This document shows positions 7,934-16,970 of a stretch of 64,000 nt of DNA, piece after piece. Under the pieces are notes generated by a model. It was given only the letters and a program-made list of their open reading frames with translations. It did not search any database and was not told where the DNA came from. A program made the translations under genes and the position numbers. Every line of letters begins with the position of its first letter. The stretch's first letter is position 1. This DNA comes from an uncultured Armatimonadota bacterium (lineage in GTDB: Bacteria; Armatimonadota; Fimbriimonadia; Fimbriimonadales; Fimbriimonadaceae), in NCBI GenBank assembly GCA_903833215.1, contig CAILEM010000061.1:21634-85633 (forward strand), in the 5' to 3' direction.

Positions 7934-9106
7934 GTGAAACACATGGCACTCAACCCTCAGCAGATCGTTGGTCCGGAACTCTTGACGATATTGGATAAAG
8001 TCCAACGAGGAGAGCGGCTGTCTCGGGAAGATGGCATTCTTCTTTACACGACGCCTAACCTGACTGGCGTTGGCTACTTGGCAAATATAGTCCGAGAGCG
8101 ATGGCATGGTGGTCGAACGTACTTCGTTCGGAATCAGCACATCAACTACACCAATATTTGTAATAAGTTCTGTAAATTCTGTAGCTTTTATGCGAAGAAG
8201 GGCGGCCCAGCTCCTTACCAAATGACCCTTGAAGAGGTGAAGCACCGGCTGGAATGGCATCGCGATGTCCCGCTGACCGAGATACACATGGTGGGTGGCA
8301 TCAATCCTCGGCTGCCATACAGCTATTACATGGACCTCGTCCGAATCGTGAAGGAAGCGCGCCCTGGCGTGCATGTTAAGGCATTTACGGCTGTGGAAAT
8401 CGTTGAGATTGCGAGGCAAGGAAAAGTGACTGTCGATCAGGCGCTCGCCGACCTCATCGAAGCAGGTCTCGATTCACTCCCTGGTGGAGGAATTGAAATC
8501 CTCAGCGATCGGGTTCATGCTGAATTGTTCGGCAAGAAGCTCAACGGTGACGAATGGAAAGATGTCGCCCGCGCCGCATCGAAACTTGGCTTGCGGCAAT
8601 ACGCAACGATGCTCTACGGGCACATTGAAACGGTGGAAGAGCGGGTGGACCACTTGATCCAACTTCGCGAATTGCAGGATGAGACGAAGCACTTTTTAAC
8701 GATGACCCCCTTGAGTTTTCATCCCGAAGAGACTGAGCTAGAACATATCGCGGGACCGACGGGTGACGACGACCTGCGAAACATCGCCCTATGTCGGCTC
8801 ATGCTCGACAATTTCGAACATATCAAGAGTTTCTGGATCATGAACACCGTTCCCGTAACTCAAATGTCGCTGTGGTATGGAGCAGATGACGCGGACGGTC
8901 TGGTGCACGAATACGAGATCACCTACAAGTCCGGCGAGTGGGGCAACAAGAGTCAATCCCTGACCTATGAGAATATGATCCGCATGATCGAAGAGGCAGG
9001 AAGAATTCCGATCGAGCGAGATAGTTTGTATCGCGAAATTTCGAGAGAAGAGCTTGAGGCGACGGTTCGTCCCAAGCTGACGCCAATTCCAATGGCTTCT
9101 GTATAG
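7934..9106 (+). CDS. mqnE: Aminofutalosine synthase (radical SAM)
   Basis: 390 residues from a GTG; an ATG three codons on (7943) is also possible. MqnE makes aminodeoxyfutalosine from chorismate-derived 3-[(1-carboxyvinyl)oxy]benzoate and SAM, the first committed radical step of the futalosine menaquinone route. The radical SAM cluster motif CxxxCxxC is present (Cys76, Cys80, Cys83; CNKFCKFC). Family hallmarks follow: TEIHMVGGINPRLPY, KAFTAVEI, SLPGGGIEI, ATMLYGHIETVEERVDH and PLSFHPEET. These favour MqnE over its relative MqnC. It stands alone here; the other mqn genes are not in the window. Confidence 0.9.
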   Translation: MKHMALNPQQIVGPELLTILDKVQRGERLSREDGILLYTTPNLTGVGYLANIVRERWHGGRTYFVRNQHINYTNICNKFCKFCSFYAKKGGPAPYQMTLEEVKHRLEWHRDVPLTEIHMVGGINPRLPYSYYMDLVRIVKEARPGVHVKAFTAVEIVEIARQGKVTVDQALADLIEAGLDSLPGGGIEILSDRVHAELFGKKLNGDEWKDVARAASKLGLRQYATMLYGHIETVEERVDHLIQLRELQDETKHFLTMTPLSFHPEETELEHIAGPTGDDDLRNIALCRLMLDNFEHIKSFWIMNTVPVTQMSLWYGADDADGLVHEYEITYKSGEWGNKSQSLTYENMIRMIEEAGRIPIERDSLYREISREELEATVRPKLTPIPMASV

Positions 9107-9200
9107 TCGGAATGAATCTGAGAAATTGAAATGTTGAGATGTGAGATTGCTGCGGAAGTATTCGGAAGAACTTTCTTGGTGAAATTCGCATACTTGTAGC

Positions 9201-10622
9201 GTGGTGTTGACGCGCGAAGTGATGTTGGATCGGTTGATGGCATCTGACGGATCCTATGATCGTCAGTTCATCACCGGGGTGCTTAGTACCGGGATCTATT
9301 GCCTGCCGTCGTGTCGGGCGCGGAAACCCAAACCCGAAAATGTTGAGTTTTTCCCAACCATCAACGCTGCCCGTGGAGCTGGGTTGAGGGCGTGTAAAAA
9401 GTGCCGTCCAGATGATTACTATGCCGGCACCGATGTTGAACTTGACCGACTTGAGGATGCCGTTGCAAAGCTCAGAGCCAATCCGAGTGATTTTGCGTCG
9501 ATCGGTGACTTTGGGACCCAAGCAGAAATGGGCACCTCCAAGCTATTCGAGAGCGTCCGACACCACTACCATGTAACACCGGGCGAACTCATTGTTCGAA
9601 CTCGGGTCGAAAATGCCTGCGCACGATTACTGAATTCGGAAGCAAGCGTATCGGACATCGCCTTTGCTGTGGGATTTGAAACCCTTTCTACGTTTTACGA
9701 GAATTTTGGTAGGTTGGTCGGAATGGCTCCTGTGGCTTACCGAAAATTGGGAAATGCCCAGGCTTTTTCGGTGACGCTCCCAGAGTCTTTTCGAAGATCC
9801 GCAGTGCTGGGTTACTTTGGAAGGGACCCCCTAAGCTTGAGTGAGAAGGTTGAGGGTACCGAACTGTGGATTTCCACTCAATTTGGGCAAGGCCCAGGAT
9901 CGGTTCATTTGCGTTTTGACGATACGCTGGTCGAATGTCACGTCGAAGGAGGAACTCCAGTCGAGGCTCATCGCGGGGTATGCCGGATGATCGGGTTGCG
10001 CCAGGATCCCAAAGCCTTCGAACAACTAGCAGCAAAGCTCGGCCATGATTTCCTTTACGAAGGCCGGTCTGGTCTCCGTGTTCCACTGACATTCTCTGAA
10101 TTCGACGCCGTTGTTTGGTCGATTCTTGGGCAACAGGTGAATCTCACGTTCGCATACTCGCTCCGCCGGAAGTTAGTAGAACTGCTTGGAGTGCCGGTCG
10201 GGAACGGGCTAATCTCGCCTCCCACCCCCGAGTCAATCGGCCAACTGTCAGTGGAGGATTTGCTGCCGCTGCAGTTTTCACGTCGCAAAGCGGAGTATCT
10301 CATCGATCTATCTCGGCTTATTGCGGCGCGGACCTTGGATCTTTGTGCAATCGGAAACGGGGCTGCAACTCGAGCAGAGAAGACGATGCTCGAGATTCGG
10401 GGTCTCGGTCCCTGGTCAGTCCACTACCTCATGATGCGAGGGTTTGGGTTTGCCGACTGTTTACCGGTGGGAGACACCGGCATCACCTCCGCGCTTCAAA
10501 AATGCTTTCAACTCGAAATCCGACCGGATGTTGCTGTCACCCGTCAACTCATGGAACCGTTTTCACCACAACGGTCCCTGGCATGTCTGCACTTGTGGCA
10601 AACATTGAAATTCGAATCATGA
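9201..10622 (+). CDS. alkA: Ada-type zinc/AraC domain fused to AlkA 3-methyladenine DNA glycosylase
   Basis: 473 residues from one of several possible GTG starts (9201, 9204). Residues 5-75 form an Ada-like zinc domain with Cys34, Cys38, Cys65 and Cys68 (IYCLPSC, ACKKC); the first Cys corresponds to the methyl-accepting Cys of Ada. Residues 80-190 hold two AraC-type helix-turn-helices. Residues 200-470 are an AlkA DNA glycosylase with a helix-hairpin-helix (IRGLGPWSVHYL) and the catalytic Asp425 (LPVGDTGI). It excises alkylated bases, and the N-terminus may sense phosphate methylation and regulate transcription. The stop overlaps the ogt start, so repair by excision and by direct reversal are co-expressed. 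Confidence 0.9.
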   Translation: MVLTREVMLDRLMASDGSYDRQFITGVLSTGIYCLPSCRARKPKPENVEFFPTINAARGAGLRACKKCRPDDYYAGTDVELDRLEDAVAKLRANPSDFASIGDFGTQAEMGTSKLFESVRHHYHVTPGELIVRTRVENACARLLNSEASVSDIAFAVGFETLSTFYENFGRLVGMAPVAYRKLGNAQAFSVTLPESFRRSAVLGYFGRDPLSLSEKVEGTELWISTQFGQGPGSVHLRFDDTLVECHVEGGTPVEAHRGVCRMIGLRQDPKAFEQLAAKLGHDFLYEGRSGLRVPLTFSEFDAVVWSILGQQVNLTFAYSLRRKLVELLGVPVGNGLISPPTPESIGQLSVEDLLPLQFSRRKAEYLIDLSRLIAARTLDLCAIGNGAATRAEKTMLEIRGLGPWSVHYLMMRGFGFADCLPVGDTGITSALQKCFQLEIRPDVAVTRQLMEPFSPQRSLACLHLWQTLKFES

Positions 10623-11131
10623 TGAGATCACTATATTTTGATTGCTTTGACACAAAAGTTGGGCCGCTAACTGTCGCGGTGGATGGGGAAGGGGCTGTGG
10701 TTGAACTCTGGACCTCGGACGCAACAGATCGCTATATCTCAAAACCGAACAACGAACGGAAACCAGACGCAGTTAGGGATGTCAAACGCCAACTCGAAGA
10801 GTATGCAGACGGCAGGCGGACGGAATTTGATGTCCGGGTCGCTCCTGACGGCTCAGATTTCCAGCATCAAGTTTGGGCCCTTTTGCGGAAGATTCCTTAC
10901 GGCGAAACGTCAACCTACGGCGAACTAGCGCAGATACTTGGAAACAAGAATGCTTCGCGGGCTGTCGGTCGTGCAAACGCCACCAATCCGATATCGATTA
11001 TCGTGCCCTGTCACCGAGTAATCGGTAGCTCGGGGGCGCTGACGGGGTACGCAGGTGGATTGGCAATGAAGCAGAGGTTGCTTGAGTTGGAAGGGGTTCT
11101 GTCGCGAGACTTGTTTAGTGATGGCCACTAG
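10619..11131 (+). CDS. ogt: Methylated-DNA--protein-cysteine methyltransferase
   Basis: 170 residues. The start ATG at 10619 overlaps the alkA stop (ATGA); the next codon is also ATG. It takes the methyl group of O6-methylguanine onto its own cysteine, in a suicide reaction. The active-site PCHRV is present (Cys131), with the preceding Asn/Arg-containing 'SRAVGRANATNP' and the GY-AGG loop (LTGYAGGLAMKQ). Length is typical for Ogt. The same frame stays open far upstream inside alkA, but that part is unlike any Ogt and is not coding here. Together with alkA it supplies the parts of a split Ada response. Confidence 0.92.
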   Translation: MMRSLYFDCFDTKVGPLTVAVDGEGAVVELWTSDATDRYISKPNNERKPDAVRDVKRQLEEYADGRRTEFDVRVAPDGSDFQHQVWALLRKIPYGETSTYGELAQILGNKNASRAVGRANATNPISIIVPCHRVIGSSGALTGYAGGLAMKQRLLELEGVLSRDLFSDGH

Positions 11132-11171
11132 TCCCGCTTCTTAAAATTGTTCCAGATTCGTGAATACGTCG

Positions 11172-11198
11172 GGAACGGATGAAGGGCAAGTTCGTGTT
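11172..11198 (+). promoter_or_regulatory. Candidate ECF-type promoter of the sigma/anti-sigma operon
   Basis: GGAAC (11172-11176), a 17-base spacer and GTGTT (11194-11198). GGAAC is the usual -35 core of group IV sigma factors. If real, it would suggest autoregulation, and the transcript would begin near 11205, favouring the ATG at 11231 as the true start. This is pattern matching only. Confidence 0.3.
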
Positions 11199-11209
11199 GC
11201 TTAAGTCGG

Positions 11210-11794
11210 GTGGGTAGACTCCCTCGACTAATGCTGTTTGGGAAGCGCGATTTGCGCGAGTCCTTCGAGAGACAAGCCGAGAAAGTTTTCCCCGCGGTCT
11301 TGGGTACGGCGTTGAGACTCACTCGATCTCGCGAAGATGCCGAGGATCTGGCACAGGAAGCGATAGTTCGGGCCTACGATGCATATGATCGGTTTGATGG
11401 CACGAATTTCAAAGCCTGGATGCTGCGTATTGTTACGAATCTGTACATCAATCGGTACAGACAACGGCAGCGCGGCCCACTGCTAGGTTCTTTGGAGGAA
11501 GAAGGCGCGATTGAACCGGTTTCATGTGAATCGGAATTGCCTGATCGGCTTCTGTTTGACAACGCAGTTGGTGCTGAGATCGAGGATGCACTTGCAAAGG
11601 TCCCGGAGGATTTTCGAATGGCAGTGATATTGAGCGATATTGAAGGGCTCAGCTACCAGGAGATCGCTGACGCGACGAATGTTCCGATCGGGACCGTTCG
11701 TTCTCGTCTTGCCCGAGGCAGGTCCATTTTGCGAAGGGCGCTCGAAACATACGCGATCAAGGAAGGGTATTTGAAACAAGGTGCAGACGAATGA
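11210..11794 (+). CDS. ECF-type RNA polymerase sigma factor
   Basis: 194 residues from the GTG at 11210, or 187 from the ATG at 11231; no clear Shine-Dalgarno decides. Region 2 is seen as 'LTRSREDAEDLAQEAIVRAYDAYDRFDG...FKAWMLRIVTNLYINRYR' and region 4 as 'LSYQEIADATNVPIGTVRSRLARGR', the helix-turn-helix that reads the -35 element. Length and layout match group IV (ECF, SigE/RpoE-like) sigma factors. It overlaps the anti-sigma gene by an ATGA, the usual arrangement for a sigma and its inhibitor. The signal is unknown. Confidence 0.92.
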   Translation: MGRLPRLMLFGKRDLRESFERQAEKVFPAVLGTALRLTRSREDAEDLAQEAIVRAYDAYDRFDGTNFKAWMLRIVTNLYINRYRQRQRGPLLGSLEEEGAIEPVSCESELPDRLLFDNAVGAEIEDALAKVPEDFRMAVILSDIEGLSYQEIADATNVPIGTVRSRLARGRSILRRALETYAIKEGYLKQGADE

Positions 11795-12531
11795 TTGATC
11801 CTATGGACCTTCATGCTTTCGTTGACGGAGAATTGAGCTCGAATGAGGCCGATGCCGTTAAAACGAGTATGGCCACTTCTCCCAGCGTTGCACGGGAAGT
11901 GGAAGCGATTCGGAATCTCAAGGTCGGCCTTCGCGCCAATGTCGTGATGCCGGATTCTGCAGACGCTTGGAAGGCTTGCACACGACGCCTCGATGAGTTG
12001 GACAAGACCAAGAGGATCGAATCTCTGGTTGGGCGTTTTGCTCCCGCCATGTGTGCCACGTTATTTGTGGGAATTCTCCTTGTCGGCCGATTTTCTCACC
12101 ATTCCGATGGAAGAAACTACTCAGGTCCTGATCTTGCCAGAGCCTTCGGGACGTTGTCGACCCAAAAAGCAACCCCCAATGGCCTTAGCAAGGACATGGC
12201 TCGTTGGGAAGATTGGTTGATCCACCAATCCAAAACGTCGACTCCAGATCACCTTACACTTCGTGGGGTGAAGACGGGATTTATTGACGGAATTCCTGTG
12301 ACCCAGCTTTCCGCTCGTGACCAGAACGGTGATTTTAAGATTTACGAAGTTCGTCAGCCCATCGTGCTTGATGGCATGCAACCCCTTCAAGGGCATGCAG
12401 ACCTTCAAATGGGAATGCTAAACGGTGAGAACTGCGTGGTGCGCCAACAAGGCCAAAGCACACTTCTCATCGTCGGGGACCGAAACTTCGAGGATCTGGC
12501 CACTGTGGCGGCACAAGTTACGATCCGATGA
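11791..12531 (+). CDS. Putative membrane anti-sigma factor
   Basis: 246 residues. The start overlaps the sigma factor stop (ATGA), so this is its probable partner. The cytoplasmic N-terminal part ('MDLHAFVDGELSSNEADAV') has the layout of RsiW/zinc-finger-like anti-sigma domains but without the H-x3-C-x2-C zinc motif. A single membrane helix lies about residues 84-101 (FAPAMCATLFVGILLVGRF). The outer part is about 140 residues and probably senses the signal. Role inferred from the gene order and topology. Confidence 0.75.
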   Translation: MIDPMDLHAFVDGELSSNEADAVKTSMATSPSVAREVEAIRNLKVGLRANVVMPDSADAWKACTRRLDELDKTKRIESLVGRFAPAMCATLFVGILLVGRFSHHSDGRNYSGPDLARAFGTLSTQKATPNGLSKDMARWEDWLIHQSKTSTPDHLTLRGVKTGFIDGIPVTQLSARDQNGDFKIYEVRQPIVLDGMQPLQGHADLQMGMLNGENCVVRQQGQSTLLIVGDRNFEDLATVAAQVTIR

Positions 12532-12533
12532 AA

Positions 12534-12609
12534 TGGCAGGGGCGACAGGGCTCGAACCCGCGACCTAAGGTTTTGGAGACCTTCGCTCTACCAACTGAGC
12601 TACACCCCT
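12534..12609 (-). tRNA. tRNA-Trp (anticodon CCA)
   Basis: On the minus strand the sequence begins AGGGGTGTAGCTCAGTTGG and ends with an encoded CCA; the total is 76 bases. The 7-bp acceptor stem pairs AGGGGTG with CGCCCCT. The D-arm TAGCTCAGTTGGTAGAGC, the anticodon stem AAGGT/ACCTT with loop CTCCAAA, and the T-arm GCGGGTTCGAGCCCTGT are all visible. The anticodon is CCA, for tryptophan. It is convergent with the anti-sigma gene. Confidence 0.95.
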
Positions 12610-12706
12610 GCTTGGACGATTGATTTTACTTGATTCGATGAGGCCAATGACAACATCTTCAGCACGTTCGTGGCAAACGATTCGCAGCATACGCCACAAT
12701 GCCCCT

Positions 12707-13570
12707 ATGCGCAGGGCGCTTCCTTTCCTTTTTATACTCATTTCTGTAGCCATGTTTGGCTGCGCCGACAAGCAGGCCAAGGTCGAAAGACGTCCTAAGA
12801 TTTATCGAAGCGTCGTCAGCCTAAGTCCGAGCACCACTGAAATCATAGCTACCGATGCGGATTCAAACACGCTTAAGGGGCGAACGCGATCCTGTAACTA
12901 TCCGCCTAATTTGATGGCCGTTGTTCCTGTGGTTGCAGACGTAAAGCCGGACTACGAGCGGATCATGGCGATTAAGCCCGATATGATCGTTTACGATAAG
13001 GGCCTGTATACCGACCAAGATATAGATAAGCTCAAGGCCTCGGGTGCAGATATTTACGGTATTGATGCCGTGACAGTGAGTGACTTCATCAAGCAGATGT
13101 ATGTGCTTGGCGGAAAACTCGGCTGGGAAACTCGATTCAACGACTACCTTGAAAGGGTTTACACCGAACAGAAGGCATGCCTCGCCGAGCCAGTGAATCC
13201 CAAGCCAAAGGTCGCTGTTGTTCTTCCGGGCCCTGGAGGCGATGACTATATCTGCGGAGCCGATTCGTTTATTGGCGATGTCATCCGTATTGCGGGTGGT
13301 CAGATTGTTGGACCGAAGGGTGCGAAGTTTGAGAAGCTCAATGCAGAGGCGTTTGTTGCTTTGAATCCTGACGAGATCTTTGTGAACGGAACTCCAACAG
13401 ATGTTTCAGGACACGGTCTGGTCATGAATGATCCGCGTTTCAAGACGATTACGGCTGTCAAGACTGGTCACGTAAGCGCTATCCTGTCCGATGTTTTATT
13501 GCGACGTGGTCAGCGAGTTGACGAGCTCATGAAGCAACTTCACAACCTTCTAAGGACTCGTTCCAAGTAG
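12707..13570 (+). CDS. Periplasmic cobalamin/iron-siderophore-type binding lipoprotein
   Basis: 287 residues from the ATG that opens a clear signal peptide (RRALPFLFILISVAMFGC, lipobox AMFGC). The frame is open upstream, but those residues look random. The fold is that of helical-backbone metal-receptor proteins (BtuF/FhuD-like): 'SLSPSTTEII', 'KGRTRSCNYPP', 'PDYERIMAIKPDMIVY', then a C-terminal lobe with 'GADSFIGDVIRIAGG'. Such proteins deliver vitamin B12, haem or ferric chelates to ABC permeases. No permease or ATPase is nearby, so the ligand is unknown. Confidence 0.8.
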   Translation: MRRALPFLFILISVAMFGCADKQAKVERRPKIYRSVVSLSPSTTEIIATDADSNTLKGRTRSCNYPPNLMAVVPVVADVKPDYERIMAIKPDMIVYDKGLYTDQDIDKLKASGADIYGIDAVTVSDFIKQMYVLGGKLGWETRFNDYLERVYTEQKACLAEPVNPKPKVAVVLPGPGGDDYICGADSFIGDVIRIAGGQIVGPKGAKFEKLNAEAFVALNPDEIFVNGTPTDVSGHGLVMNDPRFKTITAVKTGHVSAILSDVLLRRGQRVDELMKQLHNLLRTRSK

Positions 13571-13584
13571 GCTTAACGAACGAT

Positions 13585-14430
13585 ATGAATTCTGCAGAAA
13601 TTGGTGTATTCGGCGGCTCGGGTTTCTATAGCCTTTTGGAAGATGTACGTGAGGTTAAGGTTGATACCCCTTACGGCGCTCCTAGCGATTCGATTTTCTT
13701 GGCCAACGTGAGTGGTCGTAAAGTTGCATTCCTTCCTAGACACGGAAGGAAGCATACGATCCCTCCCCACAAGATTAATTTCCGGGCCAATGTTTGGGCC
13801 ATGAGGTCATTGGGATGCCAGTGCATCATCAGTCCGTGCGCGGCGGGATCGCTGCAACTCCACGTAAAGCCAGGAGATTTCGTCGTTTGTGATCAGTTTG
13901 TGGATCGAACAAACGGTCGAGCGGATACGTTCTATGATGGTCCGATCGTTACCCATGTCTCGCCAGCGGAAACGTATGATCCCATCTTGAGGGATCTGGC
14001 CATCCAAACCATCCGAGATCACGGCATTGAGTGTCACCCCACGGGAACGGTTGTGGTCATTCAGGGACCGCGTTTTTCCACGAAGTCGGAAAGCAAGTGG
14101 TTCCACGATGCAGGTTGGGAAGTCATCAACATGACGCAATATCCTGAGGCTTACCTGTGTCGCGAACTTGGAATGGGCGTTGTCAACATTTCGTTGATTA
14201 CGGACTACGACAGCGGTGTGCATGCAGGTACAGAAGCGGTAACGGCCCATGATGTGCTCGCTGTATTCAGCTCCAACGCGGAAAAGATCAAAAAAGTCGT
14301 CGAAGACCTGATTGGCAGGATTCCACAGGATCTTTCCACCGTAAGTAGTATTGCGAGCTTGGAATTCACACGCGGCGACGGTCATGCAACGAGTCCTGAC
14401 GACATCCGCTTGTTCCGACTTCTCGACTGA
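13585..14430 (+). CDS. mtnP: S-methyl-5'-thioadenosine phosphorylase
   Basis: 281 residues, typical length. It splits methylthioadenosine with phosphate to adenine and methylthioribose-1-phosphate in methionine salvage. The PNP/MTAP family hallmarks are present: IGVFGGSGFY at the start, the 'LPRHGRKHTIPPHKINFRAN' phosphate/base site, 'CAAGSL', 'VVVIQGPRFSTKSES' and 'NMTQYPEAYLCRELG'. The last is the methylthioadenosine-specific form (NMTxxPE). It follows the binding-protein gene by 14 bases and may be co-transcribed with it; no other methionine salvage gene is visible. Confidence 0.92.
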   Translation: MNSAEIGVFGGSGFYSLLEDVREVKVDTPYGAPSDSIFLANVSGRKVAFLPRHGRKHTIPPHKINFRANVWAMRSLGCQCIISPCAAGSLQLHVKPGDFVVCDQFVDRTNGRADTFYDGPIVTHVSPAETYDPILRDLAIQTIRDHGIECHPTGTVVVIQGPRFSTKSESKWFHDAGWEVINMTQYPEAYLCRELGMGVVNISLITDYDSGVHAGTEAVTAHDVLAVFSSNAEKIKKVVEDLIGRIPQDLSTVSSIASLEFTRGDGHATSPDDIRLFRLLD

Positions 14431-14444
14431 GACAACCTTAAAAT

Positions 14445-16856
14445 GTGATGATCGTTACGCAAATGCTTCTGGCATTGTCGCTCCTGCATGGTCAGGTCAA
14501 CAGCCAGCCCGGATCACTCTTTCCGCCAAAACCACAGGATGCTGTGGTTTCGGCGGATTTTAGTTCGTGGCATGGCTGGACTTACCTCCAAGGTGCGCCG
14601 TCAACATGGCCCAAAATTTACGAAACCTCGGGTGATTGGACTGAAGTCCAAGAACGCTTTTTAGGGATCAAACCCGAAAAACCTGCAGTTTGGCGAATGA
14701 AGGTCGTTATCTTTACGCGATTGCAATCGGATGGTCGTGATGCAAGTGGCGTTCTTCGCGAGCACCGTGCAACGATTGAGTCCGTTCAACTCGCCCAAGT
14801 GCGTGTGGCACTCCTTCGATTCAATGCGTATGTCGCCGCCAAGTTTAACGGCGCGGTAACGATCAATCCGGACATTCAGATCGAAGGCGAGTGGATGCGG
14901 GATGCTGGAATCGGCGCGTTTGGTTCTGAATTCGCTCACAAATATTTTGAGCCCCGAATTAACGGCGGGTCTTATGAAGCCGAAGATAAGGTCTTCAGGG
15001 GACCATTCAATTCCGTGGTCTATATTCTTCCGGGGGCCCTGCCTTCTCCCGTCGCCGATACGATTGTCAACGATACGCCGGTTGCCGCAGTGTCGGCTTC
15101 TCCGGTTGGCAAGGACGGTATCACTTCAACCATTGACAAAGCGTTACGTAGTGCATGGTTTCGTCAGGTTTCAGTGAGGGCGAAGCAGCAGGGATATAAG
15201 GATATTTCCGTTGCAGCGCCAAAACCTGACGGCGTTGACGCATGGAATTCGTTGGTTAGTCTTGACGAAGTTCCTGCGCAAACCTACTTAGGGCGCCATG
15301 GCACGGTCTTGGAACTTCACCCCGCAGTTGCAGATCCGACTGAAGTCAAGATTTCCGAACTGGGCTCATCCGACGCCAAGATCGTGCCTGATTCTGAAAA
15401 GGGACAGGTTCTCAAGTTTACGGAGACATCGGGTTTCCGAGAAGGTGGACTCAGCCTCCCTGCTCGTGCGGATGGTATGCCGATAGCAAAGTTGGACACA
15501 ACTCCAACGCTGAATTTCTTCGCGAAGTCCACCAGTAAAGATCCCATTTCAATACGCGTCGAATCTTCCGAGGGCAAAGTCCTCTGGATTTCATTAGGGC
15601 AAGATCCGACACTCGTAACCCCGATGCAAGGAGCGGTTGTTGCCAGCGTTCCGTTTATCACGGATGGTAAATGGCAAAAGATCTCTGTAGACCTTAAGAG
15701 TTTAGGGCAGTCTGCAGGAATATCAGATGTCGCTCGATTGGCAGTTGAGCCAAGTCCCAATGCCAAGCTGGCAGGAAAGAACCAGCCAGAGCCGATTGAA
15801 GTGCAATTGGCCGATTTCAAGTTCTCGGCAGACCCGGCTGGACCAGCGATCGCTCCCACAGCTCCAAGTGCGACCTCAGATGACCCTGAAGCAAGAGCGC
15901 TCTTTGCTGCTAAGGCCAAGCAGCCGAGTGCTGAATTGGCCGTCTTGCTGAAAGATAAAAATCCTTTGGTTCGGCTCAATGCGACAACGACCTATATCGG
16001 ATTCAAGGACACTACGGTTGAGGAAGCGCTCATCGCGAACAGCTTGGATTTGGATCCGTCGATTGCGGGCGCGGCCCTTACCGCACTCCAGGCAGAGGGA
16101 AGCGATACGGCGCGAGCCGTCGTCAAGCGATCGATCAGTGTGTCTTTGTCCGATTACGCAAAGATGACTGCCGGAAGACTGATCGCCGAAACGAAAGACC
16201 CTAAAGCTGCCGAGGACGTTTCGAGACTATTGGCCAACAGGAGTTGGCAGGCTCACGTCTTGGCGGTGGAGGGGCTTGCCCAGATTGCGACACCGGAATC
16301 TCAGACATTCCGCATGGCCTTTATTGGTATGAGTGATCCCGCCGTGAAGTTGGCAGTGACCCGCAATGCGGATGTTTCGCTGGATAGGGTCGCTTCGGCG
16401 CTCCTCTGGTCCGCTGTAAACGAGCCAAGTGATCGAGTTCGCGCTGAGAGCTACATCAAGTTGATTCAGTCAAGTGTCGCCACGAATAAATCCGAAGGCT
16501 ATAAGGGTGTTCGCGACGACAGCAAATTTGTTCGCAAGCTCGTACTGGAATTTCTCGCCACACACCCTTCTGAAGAACATCGAAATGCTTTACGCACCGC
16601 AATCGCCGACCGCTCGGCGTCAGTAAGGGCCGCTTCGCTTGTTGCATTCGCTGCGCTTGAGCAAGCGGTCAACCTTGATGAAATCGGCAATGTACTCGAT
16701 GATCTTGACCCAGGAGTGCAGTTGGCCCTTATCAACGTGGCAAAGAAGAAAGGCTTGAAGCTGCCTCAGAAGACCATTGACTCGATGCTTGCGAGTCCTG
16801 ACACCGAAGTCAGTACGGCTGCAAAATCCTTAGCAAGCGGTACGACGGCAACTTAA
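14445..16856 (+). CDS. Secreted HEAT-repeat protein
   Basis: 803 residues. Start GTG at 14445 or ATG at 14448. The first ~22 residues form a signal peptide (MIVTQMLLALSLLHGQVNS). Residues 30-240 are a domain I do not recognise; 310-465 look like a carbohydrate-binding-type beta sandwich ('VLKFTETSGFREGGLSLPA', 'PTLNFFAKSTSKDPISIRVE', 'WQKISVDLKSLG'). Residues 485-795 are made of HEAT-like helical repeats ('DKNPLVRLNATTTYIGF', 'SDPAVKLAV', 'DDSKFVRKLVLEFLATHP', 'DRSASVRAASLVAFAALEQ'). It is a large extracellular scaffold by appearance. Function unknown. Tandem with mtnP, 14 bases apart. Confidence 0.7.
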   Translation: MMIVTQMLLALSLLHGQVNSQPGSLFPPKPQDAVVSADFSSWHGWTYLQGAPSTWPKIYETSGDWTEVQERFLGIKPEKPAVWRMKVVIFTRLQSDGRDASGVLREHRATIESVQLAQVRVALLRFNAYVAAKFNGAVTINPDIQIEGEWMRDAGIGAFGSEFAHKYFEPRINGGSYEAEDKVFRGPFNSVVYILPGALPSPVADTIVNDTPVAAVSASPVGKDGITSTIDKALRSAWFRQVSVRAKQQGYKDISVAAPKPDGVDAWNSLVSLDEVPAQTYLGRHGTVLELHPAVADPTEVKISELGSSDAKIVPDSEKGQVLKFTETSGFREGGLSLPARADGMPIAKLDTTPTLNFFAKSTSKDPISIRVESSEGKVLWISLGQDPTLVTPMQGAVVASVPFITDGKWQKISVDLKSLGQSAGISDVARLAVEPSPNAKLAGKNQPEPIEVQLADFKFSADPAGPAIAPTAPSATSDDPEARALFAAKAKQPSAELAVLLKDKNPLVRLNATTTYIGFKDTTVEEALIANSLDLDPSIAGAALTALQAEGSDTARAVVKRSISVSLSDYAKMTAGRLIAETKDPKAAEDVSRLLANRSWQAHVLAVEGLAQIATPESQTFRMAFIGMSDPAVKLAVTRNADVSLDRVASALLWSAVNEPSDRVRAESYIKLIQSSVATNKSEGYKGVRDDSKFVRKLVLEFLATHPSEEHRNALRTAIADRSASVRAASLVAFAALEQAVNLDEIGNVLDDLDPGVQLALINVAKKKGLKLPQKTIDSMLASPDTEVSTAAKSLASGTTAT

Positions 16857-16970
16857 TGCAGGGACGCACAACACTAACGCGATGAATGATTGCCTTGATA
16901 TCACCATATCTTTCGAAGGCTCGCCCACGATTTGGGTGACCCGGCGTAGAATGATGAACCGGTTTCACTT

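Noticed and set aside
10115..10618. Long upstream extension of the ogt frame
   Set aside because: It overlaps the well-supported alkA coding sequence in another frame, and the residues do not resemble any Ogt; the ATGA start at 10619 fits better.
15317..15979. 220-residue minus-strand open frame inside the HEAT-repeat gene
   Set aside because: It is antisense and Ser/Ala rich with no domain; the plus-strand frame shows repeat structure.
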